From: an uncultured bacterium | Lineage (GTDB): Bacteria; Cyanobacteriota; Vampirovibrionia; Gastranaerophilales; Gastranaerophilaceae | Reading direction: 5' to 3' | DNA: 23,255 nucleotides | Assembly: GCA_947365485.1 (NCBI GenBank) | Contig: CANAXK010000004.1 | Location: 1-23,255 of the forward strand | In this document: positions 7,746-14,297 of the stretch, one piece after another | Layout: each line of letters begins with the position of its first letter | Numbering within the stretch: position 1 is the stretch's first letter | Position numbers and translations under genes: made by a program | The notes under the pieces: model-generated | The model's input: only the letters and a program-made list of their open reading frames with translations | Database searches by the model: none | Told to the model about the DNA's origin: nothing

Positions 7746-8192
7746 ATGGACAAGAAAGTAATTTCTACAAACAGAAAAGCTTTTCATGATTTTCTAATTT
7801 TTGACAAGTTTACAGCAGGGATTGTTTTAACCGGAACTGAGATTAAATCAATACGCAAAGGGATGCTCAACCTGAAAGACGCGTTTGCAAAAATAGAAGA
7901 CAATGAAATGTTCTTATACGGAATGCATATCTCACCTTACGAGCAGGGAAATCGTTACAATCACAAGCCCGACAGAGTGAGAAAGCTTCTTTTGCAAAAA
8001 CGCGAGATACTTAAGATTCAGGATAAGATAAAAAAAGACGGTGTAACAATCGTACCTCTGGAATTGTTTTTAACTCATGGTTTTGCTAAAATAGAAATCG
8101 GACTTGCCAAGGGTAAAAAATTATATGATAAGCGCGAAGCAATAGCGAAGAAGACTCAGGACAGGGATATCGCAAGATTAATGAAAAAGTAA
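7746..8192 (+). CDS. smpB: SsrA (tmRNA)-binding protein SmpB
   Basis: 148 aa, starting at ATG 7746. SmpB binds tmRNA and positions it in the A site of stalled ribosomes for trans-translation. The family features are complete: NRKAFHDFLIFDKFTAGIVLTGTEIKSIRKG at the start, LKDAFAKI, the 'HISPYEQGNRYNHKPDRVRKLLL' block, and the basic tail DKREAIAKKTQDRDIARLMKK, which enters the mRNA channel. An in-frame TTG upstream would lie inside the promoter. The geometry TTGGCA-N17-TATAAT-N6-ATG predicts transcription beginning on the start codon. No tmRNA gene is visible in this window. Confidence 0.96.
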   Translation: MDKKVISTNRKAFHDFLIFDKFTAGIVLTGTEIKSIRKGMLNLKDAFAKIEDNEMFLYGMHISPYEQGNRYNHKPDRVRKLLLQKREILKIQDKIKKDGVTIVPLELFLTHGFAKIEIGLAKGKKLYDKREAIAKKTQDRDIARLMKK

Positions 8193-8215
8193 GGGATAAC
8201 AGTAAGGGGTGGCGG

Positions 8216-8851
8216 ATGTTTAACAGAGAAACGATTTTAAAGAGCTTAAACACAGAAAATTATTATATTGACAAGCATTCGCTTGACTTATTCCTTGAAG
8301 ACTGGAAGATTGAGTCAATTTATGAAGACGAAGACGGGCTGGAGTTCTACGACGACCTGTCTCTGGAAAAGATTAAAAAAGGAATTTCCCTGAAAGCACA
8401 GGGATACAGCGACGAGCAAATCATCGCAAAGCTTTCACGAATGGAAGCAAAAGTTGAGAAAATACAAAGAGATGAGCCTGTGCAGCCGGTAATGGTGAGC
8501 GATTTGCTCAATGAGCAGCAAGAAGCTTCAACCGAGGTTGCGGTTCAGCCTGAAATGCAAAGCACACAGGCAGAGCCGATTCCTCAGGGCAAAAGCTTTA
8601 CTTTGGATGTTTCAAGCCAGACTCTTCAAATGCTTGCCGAAGCTGTGGCGAAAAAGATTAGCGACGATATTACAAACTCTGATATGGCAACCCGCCTGAT
8701 TGAAGCCGGTGGCTACAAGCGTGACAACGAAATCCTTGCAAAGCAGGTACAGGACCTTCTTGAGCACAACAAAGAGTTGTCTAAACGAATTGAAGTGCTT
8801 GAAAGCCAGCCTTCAAAAACTTTCTGGCAGCGCTTCTGGAACAAGAGATAG
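8216..8851 (+). CDS. Uncharacterised protein with possible MerR-like helix-turn-helix and coiled coil
   Basis: 211 aa, starting 23 nt after smpB with a G-rich (AAGGGG) ribosome-binding region. Residues 1-75 (ILKSLNTENYYIDKHSLDLFLEDWKIESIYEDEDGLEFYDDLSLEKIKKGISLKAQGYSDEQI) resemble the start of a MerR-type winged helix, with the YDDLSLEKI...GYSDEQI part fitting its second helical element. This is a fold-level guess. Residues about 85-130 are Gln/Glu/Pro-rich and probably disordered. Residues 170-200 form a heptad-like coiled coil (NEILAKQVQDLLEHNKELSKRIEVLE), followed by an aromatic/basic tail (FWQRFWNKR) that could touch membrane or nucleic acid. I do not recognise a named family. A palindromic repeat begins directly after its stop. 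Confidence 0.7.
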   Translation: MFNRETILKSLNTENYYIDKHSLDLFLEDWKIESIYEDEDGLEFYDDLSLEKIKKGISLKAQGYSDEQIIAKLSRMEAKVEKIQRDEPVQPVMVSDLLNEQQEASTEVAVQPEMQSTQAEPIPQGKSFTLDVSSQTLQMLAEAVAKKISDDITNSDMATRLIEAGGYKRDNEILAKQVQDLLEHNKELSKRIEVLESQPSKTFWQRFWNKR

Positions 8852-8855
8852 CGAG

Positions 8856-8890
8856 CACCCTCTCCTTAGGGAGAGGGCAGGGTGAGGGGT
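8856..8890. repeat. GC-rich palindromic repeat, copy 1
   Basis: An 8-bp stem CCCTCTCC/GGAGAGGG (8858-8865 with 8870-8877, loop TTAG) is followed by CAGGGTGAGGGG. The same layout (hairpin plus GGGTGAGGGG tail) occurs at 11604-11638. It resembles the CCCTCTCC...GGGTGAGGG palindromes dispersed in intergenic regions of many bacteria. It lies 4 nt after a stop codon and before the next gene. Confidence 0.75.
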
Positions 8891-8902
8891 CAAACATTTG
8901 TT

Positions 8903-9400
8903 ATGCTGCCTTATATTGATTTTTTAAACCAACTTGATAAAAAACTGGATGTATATCAGAAACTGCAAAGTGATTACATTCACTGCAAAGCAGGTTGCTC
9001 TACATGCTGCGAAAAAGGCGATTACCCGATTTCACAAATTGAGCTTGAATACTTAATGCAGGGCTATGCTGCACTTGATAACGAAACGAAAATCCAGATT
9101 CAAAACAACATCAGGGATATAGAAAAAGGGGGCCAATGCCCGTTTTTAATAGAGCAAAAATGCTCAATTTATCCCTACAGACCAATTATATGCAGGGTTC
9201 ATGGACTTGCTTACCTCTTTAAAGACGGAGTGGTCAAGGTTCCGTATTGCGCCAATGAGGGCAAGAATTATTCGGATGTTTACAAAAATGGCGAAATTTT
9301 TGTTGAACCAATAAAAGAAAATCTTGACACTGCAAGTATTTTGAAGGATTTTGGCGCCATTGAAATCCGGAATTTGTACGACTGGCTCAAAAATTCTTAA
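8903..9400 (+). CDS. YkgJ-type cysteine-cluster (zinc/iron-chelating) protein
   Basis: 165 aa from ATG 8903; a GTG at 8882 in the same frame falls inside the palindromic repeat and is rejected. Eight cysteines follow the YkgJ/CxxCxxCC layout: C28-x3-C32-x2-C35-C36 (HCKAGCSTCC), then CPFLIEQKCSIYPYRPIICR (C79, C87, C97) and C116. Members are small metal- or Fe-S-binding proteins, some linked to flagellar or membrane functions, most of unknown role. There is no near Shine-Dalgarno of its own; the GAGGGG tail of the repeat lies 13 nt upstream. The gene stands between the smpB cluster and the ribosomal-protein genes. Confidence 0.85.
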   Translation: MLPYIDFLNQLDKKLDVYQKLQSDYIHCKAGCSTCCEKGDYPISQIELEYLMQGYAALDNETKIQIQNNIRDIEKGGQCPFLIEQKCSIYPYRPIICRVHGLAYLFKDGVVKVPYCANEGKNYSDVYKNGEIFVEPIKENLDTASILKDFGAIEIRNLYDWLKNS

Positions 9401-9419
9401 CAATTGGAGCAAAGCCTGC

Positions 9420-9449
9420 TTGACAGTTCTATCGGGCTTGTGTTACAAA
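9420..9449 (+). promoter_or_regulatory. Promoter of rplU
   Basis: Perfect TTGACA (9420-9425), 18 bp, then TACAAA (9444-9449) preceded by TGT (extended -10). The predicted start near 9456 gives a leader of about 113 nt. Confidence 0.65.
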
Positions 9450-9455
9450 TAGTAA

Positions 9456-9568
9456 TATAAATAGTGTATAGATAGGTTAATCGTGTTTAAACGGGCGGAT
9501 TTGACTTAAGGAGAAGGTTCCAATAAGGCATATGCTCCCTACGATTCCTCAAAAAGAAAGGAAGTACT
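9456..9568 (+). promoter_or_regulatory. Leader of rplU, possible L21-type autoregulatory region
   Basis: An untranslated leader of about 113 nt before a ribosomal-protein gene. It contains the 8-bp palindromes GTTTAAAC (9485-9492) and GCATATGC (9528-9535) and a weak AGGAG/CTCCCT pairing (9509-9513 with 9535-9540). L21 leaders are known in other bacteria; I cannot show that this one matches that family. Confidence 0.35.
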
Positions 9569-9922
9569 ATGTACGCAATAGTCGAAACAGGCGGTAAACA
9601 ATACCAGGTTGAAGAAGGACGTTACGTTGACGTTGAATTGTTAGGCGAAGAAAAAGACGCTAAAGTTGTTTTTGATAAAGTTGTTATGATTGTTAACGGC
9701 AAAAAATCAAAAGTTGGTCAGCCTTACGTTGAAAAAGCTTCTGTTGAAGGTGTTATCATCAAGACTGACAGAGCTAAGAAAATCATCGTTTACAAACAAA
9801 GACCTAAAAAAGGTTACAGAAAAAAACAAGGTCACAGACAAGGCTTTGCTAGAGTTATGATTAACAAAATCAGAACAACAGCTTCAAAAGCTAAGGCTGA
9901 AGCTGCGGAATCAGCAGAATAA
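9569..9922 (+). CDS. rplU: 50S ribosomal protein L21
   Basis: 117 aa. L21 binds 23S rRNA in the large subunit. It starts [23 protein letters not shown], the universal L21 start, and carries the basic block [15 protein letters not shown]. The C-terminal extension [15 protein letters not shown] is low in complexity, as in several lineages. GAAAGGAAG precedes the ATG. It forms an operon with rpmA; no ysxB/prp protease gene lies between them, unlike in Firmicutes. Confidence 0.98.
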   Translation: MYAIVETGGKQYQVEEGRYVDVELLGEEKDAKVVFDKVVMIVNGKKSKVGQPYVEKASVEGVIIKTDRAKKIIVYKQRPKKGYRKKQGHRQGFARVMINKIRTTASKAKAEAAESAE

Positions 9923-10043
9923 TAAGACGCGCCCATCCAGTTGGGAGTGGTTACATAAGAGGTTGACCAGTAGCTCGTAAGATAAGTTAGTAGAGTTACA
10001 ATTGTCAGCCGACAAAATGATATAAAATAAAGGAGAATAGAAA
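9923..10043 (+). ncRNA. Structured rplU-rpmA intergenic RNA (candidate)
   Basis: 121 nt between two genes that are usually close together. An outer stem GGTTGAC/GTCAGCC (9961-9967 with 10004-10010, seven pairs including one G-U) encloses an inner stem TAGCTC/GAGTTA (9971-9976 with 9993-9998, six pairs including one G-U). The rpmA Shine-Dalgarno AAAGGAG follows downstream. It could be an rpmA-specific leader or an mRNA-processing element. No terminator-like T run is present. Confidence 0.4.
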
Positions 10044-10298
10044 ATGGCACATAAGAAAGGTATGGGTTCCACCCGTAACGGCCGCGATTCCGAAGCGAAG
10101 CGATTAGGCGTTAAAAAGTTCGGTGGAGAAATTGTAAAAGCTGGTAATATCCTTGTTCGCCAGAGAGGAACAAAAGTTCACCCTGGTAACAACGTAGGCA
10201 TCGGCTCTGATGATACTTTGTTCGCGCTTATTGACGGACAGGTTAAATTTGAACCACACAGACGTGACAGAAAACAAGTTAGCGTTTACGCTGTGTAG
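10044..10298 (+). CDS. rpmA: 50S ribosomal protein L27
   Basis: 84 aa. L27 sits near the peptidyl-transferase centre with its N-terminus. It begins [28 protein letters not shown] directly, so the cleavable Firmicutes-type N-terminal extension is absent, which agrees with the lack of a prp protease gene beside it. The [10 protein letters not shown]...GSDDTLFAL core is intact. AAAGGAG lies nine bases upstream of the ATG. A strong terminator follows 22 nt after the stop. Confidence 0.98.
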   Translation: MAHKKGMGSTRNGRDSEAKRLGVKKFGGEIVKAGNILVRQRGTKVHPGNNVGIGSDDTLFALIDGQVKFEPHRRDRKQVSVYAV

Positions 10299-10313
10299 TT
10301 TGAACAATCAAAC

Positions 10314-10348
10314 AAAAAATACACTCTCATTTGAGGGTGTATTTTTTT
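10314..10348 (+). terminator. Intrinsic terminator of rplU-rpmA
   Basis: Stem TACACTCTC/GAGGGTGTA (10320-10328 with 10333-10341, nine pairs including one G-U, loop ATTT) followed by seven T. An A run on the other side extends the stem. Confidence 0.93.
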
Positions 10349-10403
10349 CACCTGACAAGTTTATTTTTTACAGTTTTTTACATAATAAAGAAAGAAGGTA
10401 ACT

Positions 10404-10664
10404 ATGAAAATCAATAAAATTTCACCAGCAATTAAGCAAATTAATATCCCATTAAAAAATGGCAAGGATGCGCTTATCAAGCTGTCTGACAACTCACTTG
10501 AATGCATGATAACAAAAGATAAATATGTCGTTGAAGCATGCGGGCATCAAACTCCTAAAGGAATTAGTCCGGACGAAATAATTTTACTGCATGAAAAACT
10601 CAAAGACAACATTAAAGAAGGCATTGACTTCTTCAACGAATTTACAAAAGCTATTTTTTCTTAA
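10404..10664 (+). CDS. Small protein of unknown function
   Basis: 86 aa. AAGAAGG five bases before the ATG is a good ribosome-binding site. The sequence begins MKINKISPAIKQINIPLKNG, reminiscent of the short N-terminal 'I-x-x-I' starts of other proteins in this window, and has a C-terminal helical half (SPDEIILLHEKLKDNIKEGIDFFNEFTKAIF). It has two cysteines, no signal peptide and no membrane helix. I recognise no family. It stands alone between the rpmA terminator and the methyltransferase promoter. Confidence 0.7.
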   Translation: MKINKISPAIKQINIPLKNGKDALIKLSDNSLECMITKDKYVVEACGHQTPKGISPDEIILLHEKLKDNIKEGIDFFNEFTKAIFS

Positions 10665-10666
10665 GA

Positions 10667-10695
10667 TTGATAACTCCGTAGAATTATAGTATAAT
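10667..10695 (+). promoter_or_regulatory. Promoter of the methyltransferase gene
   Basis: TTGATA (10667-10672), 17 bp, TATAAT (10690-10695). The start near 10702 leaves a leader of about 27 nt carrying AAGGAAGG, so unlike smpB this gene has a normal leader. Confidence 0.75.
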
Positions 10696-10728
10696 CATCT
10701 GGTGCATTCCTAAAAGGAAGGATGAAAG

Positions 10729-11595
10729 ATGAGTGACATTTGTAGTAATTGGACGCAGTGGCTTAAGCAAAACCGTTTTGCTGGTCAGACACCTGAAATG
10801 CAAGCACAGACGATGCGCTGGCTTGAAGCAGTTAGAGACGTAATTCTTGTTTATGCAGAAATAAAACCTTATGATGTTGTTCTTGATATTGGAACAGGAA
10901 CGGGCTTGCTAGCGTTTAAAGCGCTTGAAATGCAGAACTGCGAAGGCAAAGTTATTTTTTCTGACAAGTTTCAGGACTGCCTTGATGACTGCAAAAGAAT
11001 TCTTGATGAGTCCGGAGTAAACAGCGGTTATGAACTTATGCAGTGCCCTATTGAACACATCGCGCTTCCGGAAAGCACGGTGCATAAAGCTCTTATGCGC
11101 TCTGTTCTTGTGCATGTTGTAAACAAACAGCCTGCAATAAACGAGATTTACAGGGTGCTCAAACCCGGCGGAAAACTCTGCGCATTTGAGCCGGTTATAA
11201 GGTCTAATACAAGATACTGGGAAATCCTGCACCCGATGCATATTGACCGTTACGAGGATTTTAAAAAAGCTGAAAACGAGATAATGGAAAACCCGATGGA
11301 TTCGCTTTGCAATTTTGACGAGAAAACTTTGCGCACAAACCTTGAAATCGCTGGTTTTTCAGATCCTGATGTCCAATTGCAGGAAGTACGCTCAAGCTAC
11401 GTTGTGCAGCCTAACATGGTAAGAGAGTGGTTTGTGAACCCGCCTTCTCCTGACCAGCCGTCAACAAAAGAAAGGTTTATGAAGTATTTTGACGAAGCGA
11501 CTGTTGAAAAATACATGCAGGATGTTCAGAACTTCTTAACAGGACGTGAAATCAATCTTAAAACAAACGCAGTGTTCATAAACGCGACAAAGTAA
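10729..11595 (+). CDS. Class I SAM-dependent methyltransferase
   Basis: 288 aa. Motif I, VLDIGTGTGLLAF (51-63), binds S-adenosylmethionine; an acidic residue follows in KVIFSDKF, and the post-strand motif VLKPGGKLCAFEP (about residues 143-155) is of the UbiE/Methyltransf_11 type. The N-terminal helical part (WTQWLKQNRFAGQTPEMQAQTMRWL) is a lid-like cap. The substrate cannot be named from sequence; small-molecule or lipid methylation is the usual range. AAGGAAGG lies upstream of the ATG. A palindromic repeat separates it from kdsB, and it may be co-transcribed with kdsB-lpxK. Confidence 0.85.
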   Translation: MSDICSNWTQWLKQNRFAGQTPEMQAQTMRWLEAVRDVILVYAEIKPYDVVLDIGTGTGLLAFKALEMQNCEGKVIFSDKFQDCLDDCKRILDESGVNSGYELMQCPIEHIALPESTVHKALMRSVLVHVVNKQPAINEIYRVLKPGGKLCAFEPVIRSNTRYWEILHPMHIDRYEDFKKAENEIMENPMDSLCNFDEKTLRTNLEIAGFSDPDVQLQEVRSSYVVQPNMVREWFVNPPSPDQPSTKERFMKYFDEATVEKYMQDVQNFLTGREINLKTNAVFINATK

Positions 11596-11603
11596 GAAAA
11601 TAT

Positions 11604-11638
11604 CCCTCGCCCTGCGGGAGAGGGTTGGGGTGAGGGGG
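11604..11638. repeat. GC-rich palindromic repeat, copy 2
   Basis: CCCTC-G-CCC (11604-11612) pairs with GGG-A-GAGGG (11616-11624), loop TGC, one mismatch, followed by TTGGGGTGAGGGGG. It has the same layout and orientation as the copy at 8856-8890. It lies 8 nt after the methyltransferase stop. Confidence 0.75.
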
Positions 11639-11658
11639 CAGCAAAACAGAAGGTAAAC

Positions 11659-12387
11659 ATGGAAAAACAAACAGCAATAATAATTCCTGCGCGCTTTGGC
11701 TCTTCAAGACTTGAAGGCAAACCGCTATTAAGAGCAAAAAACAAACCAATCATTCAATGGGTCTGGGAAAAAGCAATTTCCTGCCCCCTTGTTGACAGAG
11801 TAATTGTCGCAACTGATGATGATAGAATCTTTAACGCATGCAAAGAGTTCGGCGCAGAAGTTGAGATGACTTCCACAGAACACAAAAGCGGAAGCGACAG
11901 GATTGCAGAAGTCGCATCCCGCCACCCGGAAATCGGCTACATAATCAATCTTCAGGGTGATGAGCCGCTAATTGAACAGGCAAATATTGAACTTGTGATA
12001 AAAGGCATTCTGGAAGATGAAAAGGCCGATATTTCGACCCTTGTTCGGGAAATCAAGGACGAAGATGAGGTTAACAACCCGAACCTCGTGAAATGCGTTT
12101 TTGACTTCAACAACTACGCAATGTATTTTTCACGCTCAAAAATCCCGTTTGAACGTAATGTTGACAAATCTAAGTTCTACGGACATTTGGGGATTTACGG
12201 CTACAAGCGCGAAGCCTTGTTTAAGATGACAGTACTCCCTCAGGCGCCTTATGAGATGGCAGAGAGCCTTGAACAGCTGCGCGCGCTTCAAAACGGGATG
12301 AAGATTAAGGTTGCGGTTGTAAACAACGTGCCTGTAGGGATTGACACGCAGGAAGATTTTGAAAAATTCAAAAAGATGGTAGAGTAA
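11659..12387 (+). CDS. kdsB: 3-deoxy-manno-octulosonate cytidylyltransferase
   Basis: 242 aa, normal length. It activates KDO as CMP-KDO for transfer to lipid A in the cytosol. IIIPARFGSSRLEGKPL (the PARxxSxRLxGKPL nucleotide-binding start), TDD, MTSTEHKSGSDRIAEV, LQGDEPLI and the C-terminal VGIDTQEDFEKF are all present. AGAAGG lies upstream of the ATG. Its TAA shares one base with the lpxK ATG (TAATG), so the two are translationally coupled. It shows that the organism makes KDO-containing lipopolysaccharide or a related glycolipid. Confidence 0.96.
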   Translation: MEKQTAIIIPARFGSSRLEGKPLLRAKNKPIIQWVWEKAISCPLVDRVIVATDDDRIFNACKEFGAEVEMTSTEHKSGSDRIAEVASRHPEIGYIINLQGDEPLIEQANIELVIKGILEDEKADISTLVREIKDEDEVNNPNLVKCVFDFNNYAMYFSRSKIPFERNVDKSKFYGHLGIYGYKREALFKMTVLPQAPYEMAESLEQLRALQNGMKIKVAVVNNVPVGIDTQEDFEKFKKMVE

Positions 12388-13406
12388 TGGATTTTAAGAC
12401 AAGGATTACAAAATTACATTACGACAAACAGGCTGGCGGTGCGTTTTTCAACCTGCTCAAATTCTGTTCAATTTTCTACGGGATTGGAAGCGCGTTCAAG
12501 AATCTGCTTTATGATAAAAACATTTTGAAGCCTAAAAAAGTCGATGCTTTTGTTATCTCTGTCGGGAATTTTACTACCGGCGGTGTTGGGAAAACACCTG
12601 TAGTTGCAGAGCTTGCACGATACTTTGTAGAAAAAGGCGAGCGTGTTGCAATAATTTCGCGCGGCTATGGCGGAAAGCTCGATAACAAGAAGGTTAACGT
12701 TATATCAGACGGGATTAATCTTTATCACAAAGCTGATATGGCAGGCGATGAGCCTTACTGGCTTGCTGTAAACCTCAACATGTGTGCGGTTTTGACCTGC
12801 TCAAGCAGGGTAAAAGCAGCAGAGTACGCAATAAAACAGCTTGGCGTTACAAGGATAATCCTTGACGACGGGTTTCAGCACAGAAAAATGCACAGGGATT
12901 TGAACATTGTGCTTGTGGATTCGGAAAAGATGTTCGGAAACGAGAATCTCCTTCCTGCGGGCCCTTTAAGAGAAGGCATGGAGGGTTTTAAGCGCGTAGA
13001 CAAGCTTGTTATTGTAAGCAAAAATGTTGAGCATGCAAGGGCAGAGAAGCTTGCAAAAATAATTTCCAAGAAGCAGGGTGTGAGCACACAGGTTTGCAGG
13101 GTGGAGCCGGATTATATTTACAACATAGTAACCGGAGAGCATCTTGAAAAGGGTTCTGAAATCACTGCGCTTTCAGCTATCGGTCAGCCGGAGCAGTTTT
13201 ACAGGTTTTTGGAGCCGGATTATAAAATCAAGGACAAAATAACTTTCGACGACCACCATCAGTACGTATTGGATGATATTTCCAAGGTTGAAGGTTGCAT
13301 TGTTACGACCGAGAAGGACGCTGTAAAGCTTGCGCTTTTAGGCAGGGCGGATATTTATGCCTTAAAACTAAAAACGGTTTTAGATATTGAGAATCTTATG
13401 TTATAA
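12387..13406 (+). CDS. lpxK: Tetraacyldisaccharide 4'-kinase
   Basis: 339 aa. LpxK phosphorylates the 4' position of the lipid A disaccharide at the inner face of the cytoplasmic membrane. An N-terminal hydrophobic/amphipathic segment (about 18-40) fits membrane association. The Walker A loop is GNFTTGGVGKTP (60-71). SRGYGG (91-96) and LDDGFQH (159-165) are conserved catalytic blocks, and VTTEKDAVKL near the C-terminus is typical. The start overlaps the kdsB stop by one base. The last codons hold the rnpB promoter: the -10 box covers the TAA stop. Confidence 0.95.
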   Translation: MDFKTRITKLHYDKQAGGAFFNLLKFCSIFYGIGSAFKNLLYDKNILKPKKVDAFVISVGNFTTGGVGKTPVVAELARYFVEKGERVAIISRGYGGKLDNKKVNVISDGINLYHKADMAGDEPYWLAVNLNMCAVLTCSSRVKAAEYAIKQLGVTRIILDDGFQHRKMHRDLNIVLVDSEKMFGNENLLPAGPLREGMEGFKRVDKLVIVSKNVEHARAEKLAKIISKKQGVSTQVCRVEPDYIYNIVTGEHLEKGSEITALSAIGQPEQFYRFLEPDYKIKDKITFDDHHQYVLDDISKVEGCIVTTEKDAVKLALLGRADIYALKLKTVLDIENLML

Positions 13407-13407
13407 T
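13399..13407 (+). promoter_or_regulatory. Extended -10 promoter of rnpB
   Basis: TGTTATAAT: TG, one base, then a perfect TATAAT at 13402-13407. A weak TTTAGA lies at -35 with a 17-bp gap. The mature 5' end predicted from the P1 helix (13414) is exactly seven bases after the hexamer. Confidence 0.75.
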
Positions 13408-13413
13408 TCAAGT

Positions 13414-13778
13414 GGAATAAAGCAGCCGGATAATCGCGCTCAAAATTTAAGCGAGTGAGGAAAGTCCGTGCATCCAAGGACAGACCGCCGGAGAAACTCC
13501 GGGCAGCGTGAGCTGGCGGAAAGTGGCACAGAAAATATACTGCCGATGGATTTTTAATCACAGGTGAGGGTGCAACGGTGAGTTAAGAGCTTCACCAGCG
13601 GTATCGGAAGGTACCGGCTAGCTAAACCCCGGTCGGATGCAAGATTGAAACAGGCGTTTGAGGTGTCCGCCGAGCCTGGAAAAATCGCTAGAGATTGGGA
13701 GCAATCCCAATACCAGATAGATGATTATTAAGGAGTTTATCTCCCGAACAGAACACGGCTTATGAGTTGCTTTATTCC
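13414..13778 (+). ncRNA. rnpB: RNase P RNA (type A)
   Basis: The catalytic RNA that removes 5' leaders from tRNA precursors, about 365 nt. P1 is 11 bp (13414-13424 with 13768-13778). The universal core is present: GAGGAAAGTCCGTGC (13457-13471), CAGATAGATGATT (13714-13726) and ACAGAACACGGCTTA (13748-13762). The P15 region reads GCTAAACCCC (from 13621), where most type-A RNAs have GGTAAAC; the GGU pairs with the tRNA 3' CCA. A T6 run follows P1, so P1 itself may serve as the terminator stem. It accounts for the long gap between lpxK and the cysteine-rich gene. Confidence 0.95.
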
Positions 13779-13846
13779 TTTTTTAAATTACCCACCCGTC
13801 TATTTAGATTATCTCCTTGTGGGTTATGGTATTTGTGCTCTAATTT

Positions 13847-13876
13847 TTTACAATAGATATGTACTAAAAATACAGT
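13847..13876 (+). promoter_or_regulatory. Possible promoter of the cysteine-rich protein gene
   Basis: TTTACA (13847-13852), 18 bp, TACAGT (13871-13876). The match is only moderate. The 120-nt gap also holds an ACCCAC/GTGGGT inverted repeat (about 13788-13825) with no T run. Confidence 0.3.
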
Positions 13877-13903
13877 TCACTATTCTAAAAAAAGGAGTAA
13901 GAG

Positions 13904-14236
13904 ATGAAAAAAACATTATCTGTATTGGCTGTTCTAGGGATGGTTGCAATTGTCAGCTCACAGAGCGCAAACGCTTTTGAATGGTCCAGCTTAAACCCTG
14001 CATACTGGGGACACTGCCCTAAATGCGAAAAGAAAAAACCTGACTGCGGTTGCAAAAAAATCAAAAAATGCGATCCTTGCGAAAAGGTTCAAACACCTTG
14101 CCCTTGCCCAACTGGCGCAGCTGCACCGTGTGATCCTTGTGCAAAGAAAGCAGCACCTTGCGATCCATGCCAGAGAGAAATCACTCAGCCAGCACCATGC
14201 GATGCTTGCGACAGATTACAAGAAATGGCTAAGTAA
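13904..14236 (+). CDS. Exported cysteine-rich CDPC-repeat protein
   Basis: 110 aa. AAAAGGAG seven bases before the ATG. A clear Sec signal peptide (1-24: KK, hydrophobic core LSVLAVLGMVAIV, SANA cleavage site) predicts release of an 86-residue mature protein. That protein has 14 cysteines: C38/41, C48/50, C56/59, C66/68, C76/79, C86/89, C99/102, mostly as CDPC, CPKC or CDAC pairs spaced about ten residues apart with Lys and Pro between. The AAPCDPC unit is tandemly repeated. Such pairs suggest metal binding or a disulfide-cross-linked envelope protein, but I recognise no named family. A hairpin terminator follows. Confidence 0.85.
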   Translation: MKKTLSVLAVLGMVAIVSSQSANAFEWSSLNPAYWGHCPKCEKKKPDCGCKKIKKCDPCEKVQTPCPCPTGAAAPCDPCAKKAAPCDPCQREITQPAPCDACDRLQEMAK

Positions 14237-14256
14237 CAAGCCAAGCTATCTTTTTG

Positions 14257-14297
14257 AAATACCATCATGCAATATTAGATTACATGGTGGTATTTTC
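14257..14297 (+). terminator. Intrinsic terminator after the cysteine-rich gene
   Basis: A 13-pair stem (14257-14269 with 14283-14295, one G-U pair) with a 13-nt loop, followed by T-rich sequence on the plus strand. It lies right at the end of the convergent M16 gene, whose strand lacks a matching T run. Confidence 0.7.

Noticed and set aside
8856..8890. First palindromic repeat read as an intrinsic terminator
   Set aside because: The stem is strong but no T run follows; the GGGTGAGGGG tail fits a dispersed repeat better.
8882..8902. GTG start for the YkgJ-type protein
   Set aside because: It lies in the palindromic repeat; ATG 8903 gives a normal N-terminus.
9923..10043. tRNA or other known small RNA in the rplU-rpmA gap
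   Set aside because: The stems do not form a cloverleaf and no T-loop sequence is present.
13762..13980. A 72-codon open frame starting in the 3' end of RNase P RNA
   Set aside because: Its first codons lie in the rnpB P1 region and its last overlap the start of the cysteine-rich gene in another frame; there is no ribosome-binding site.
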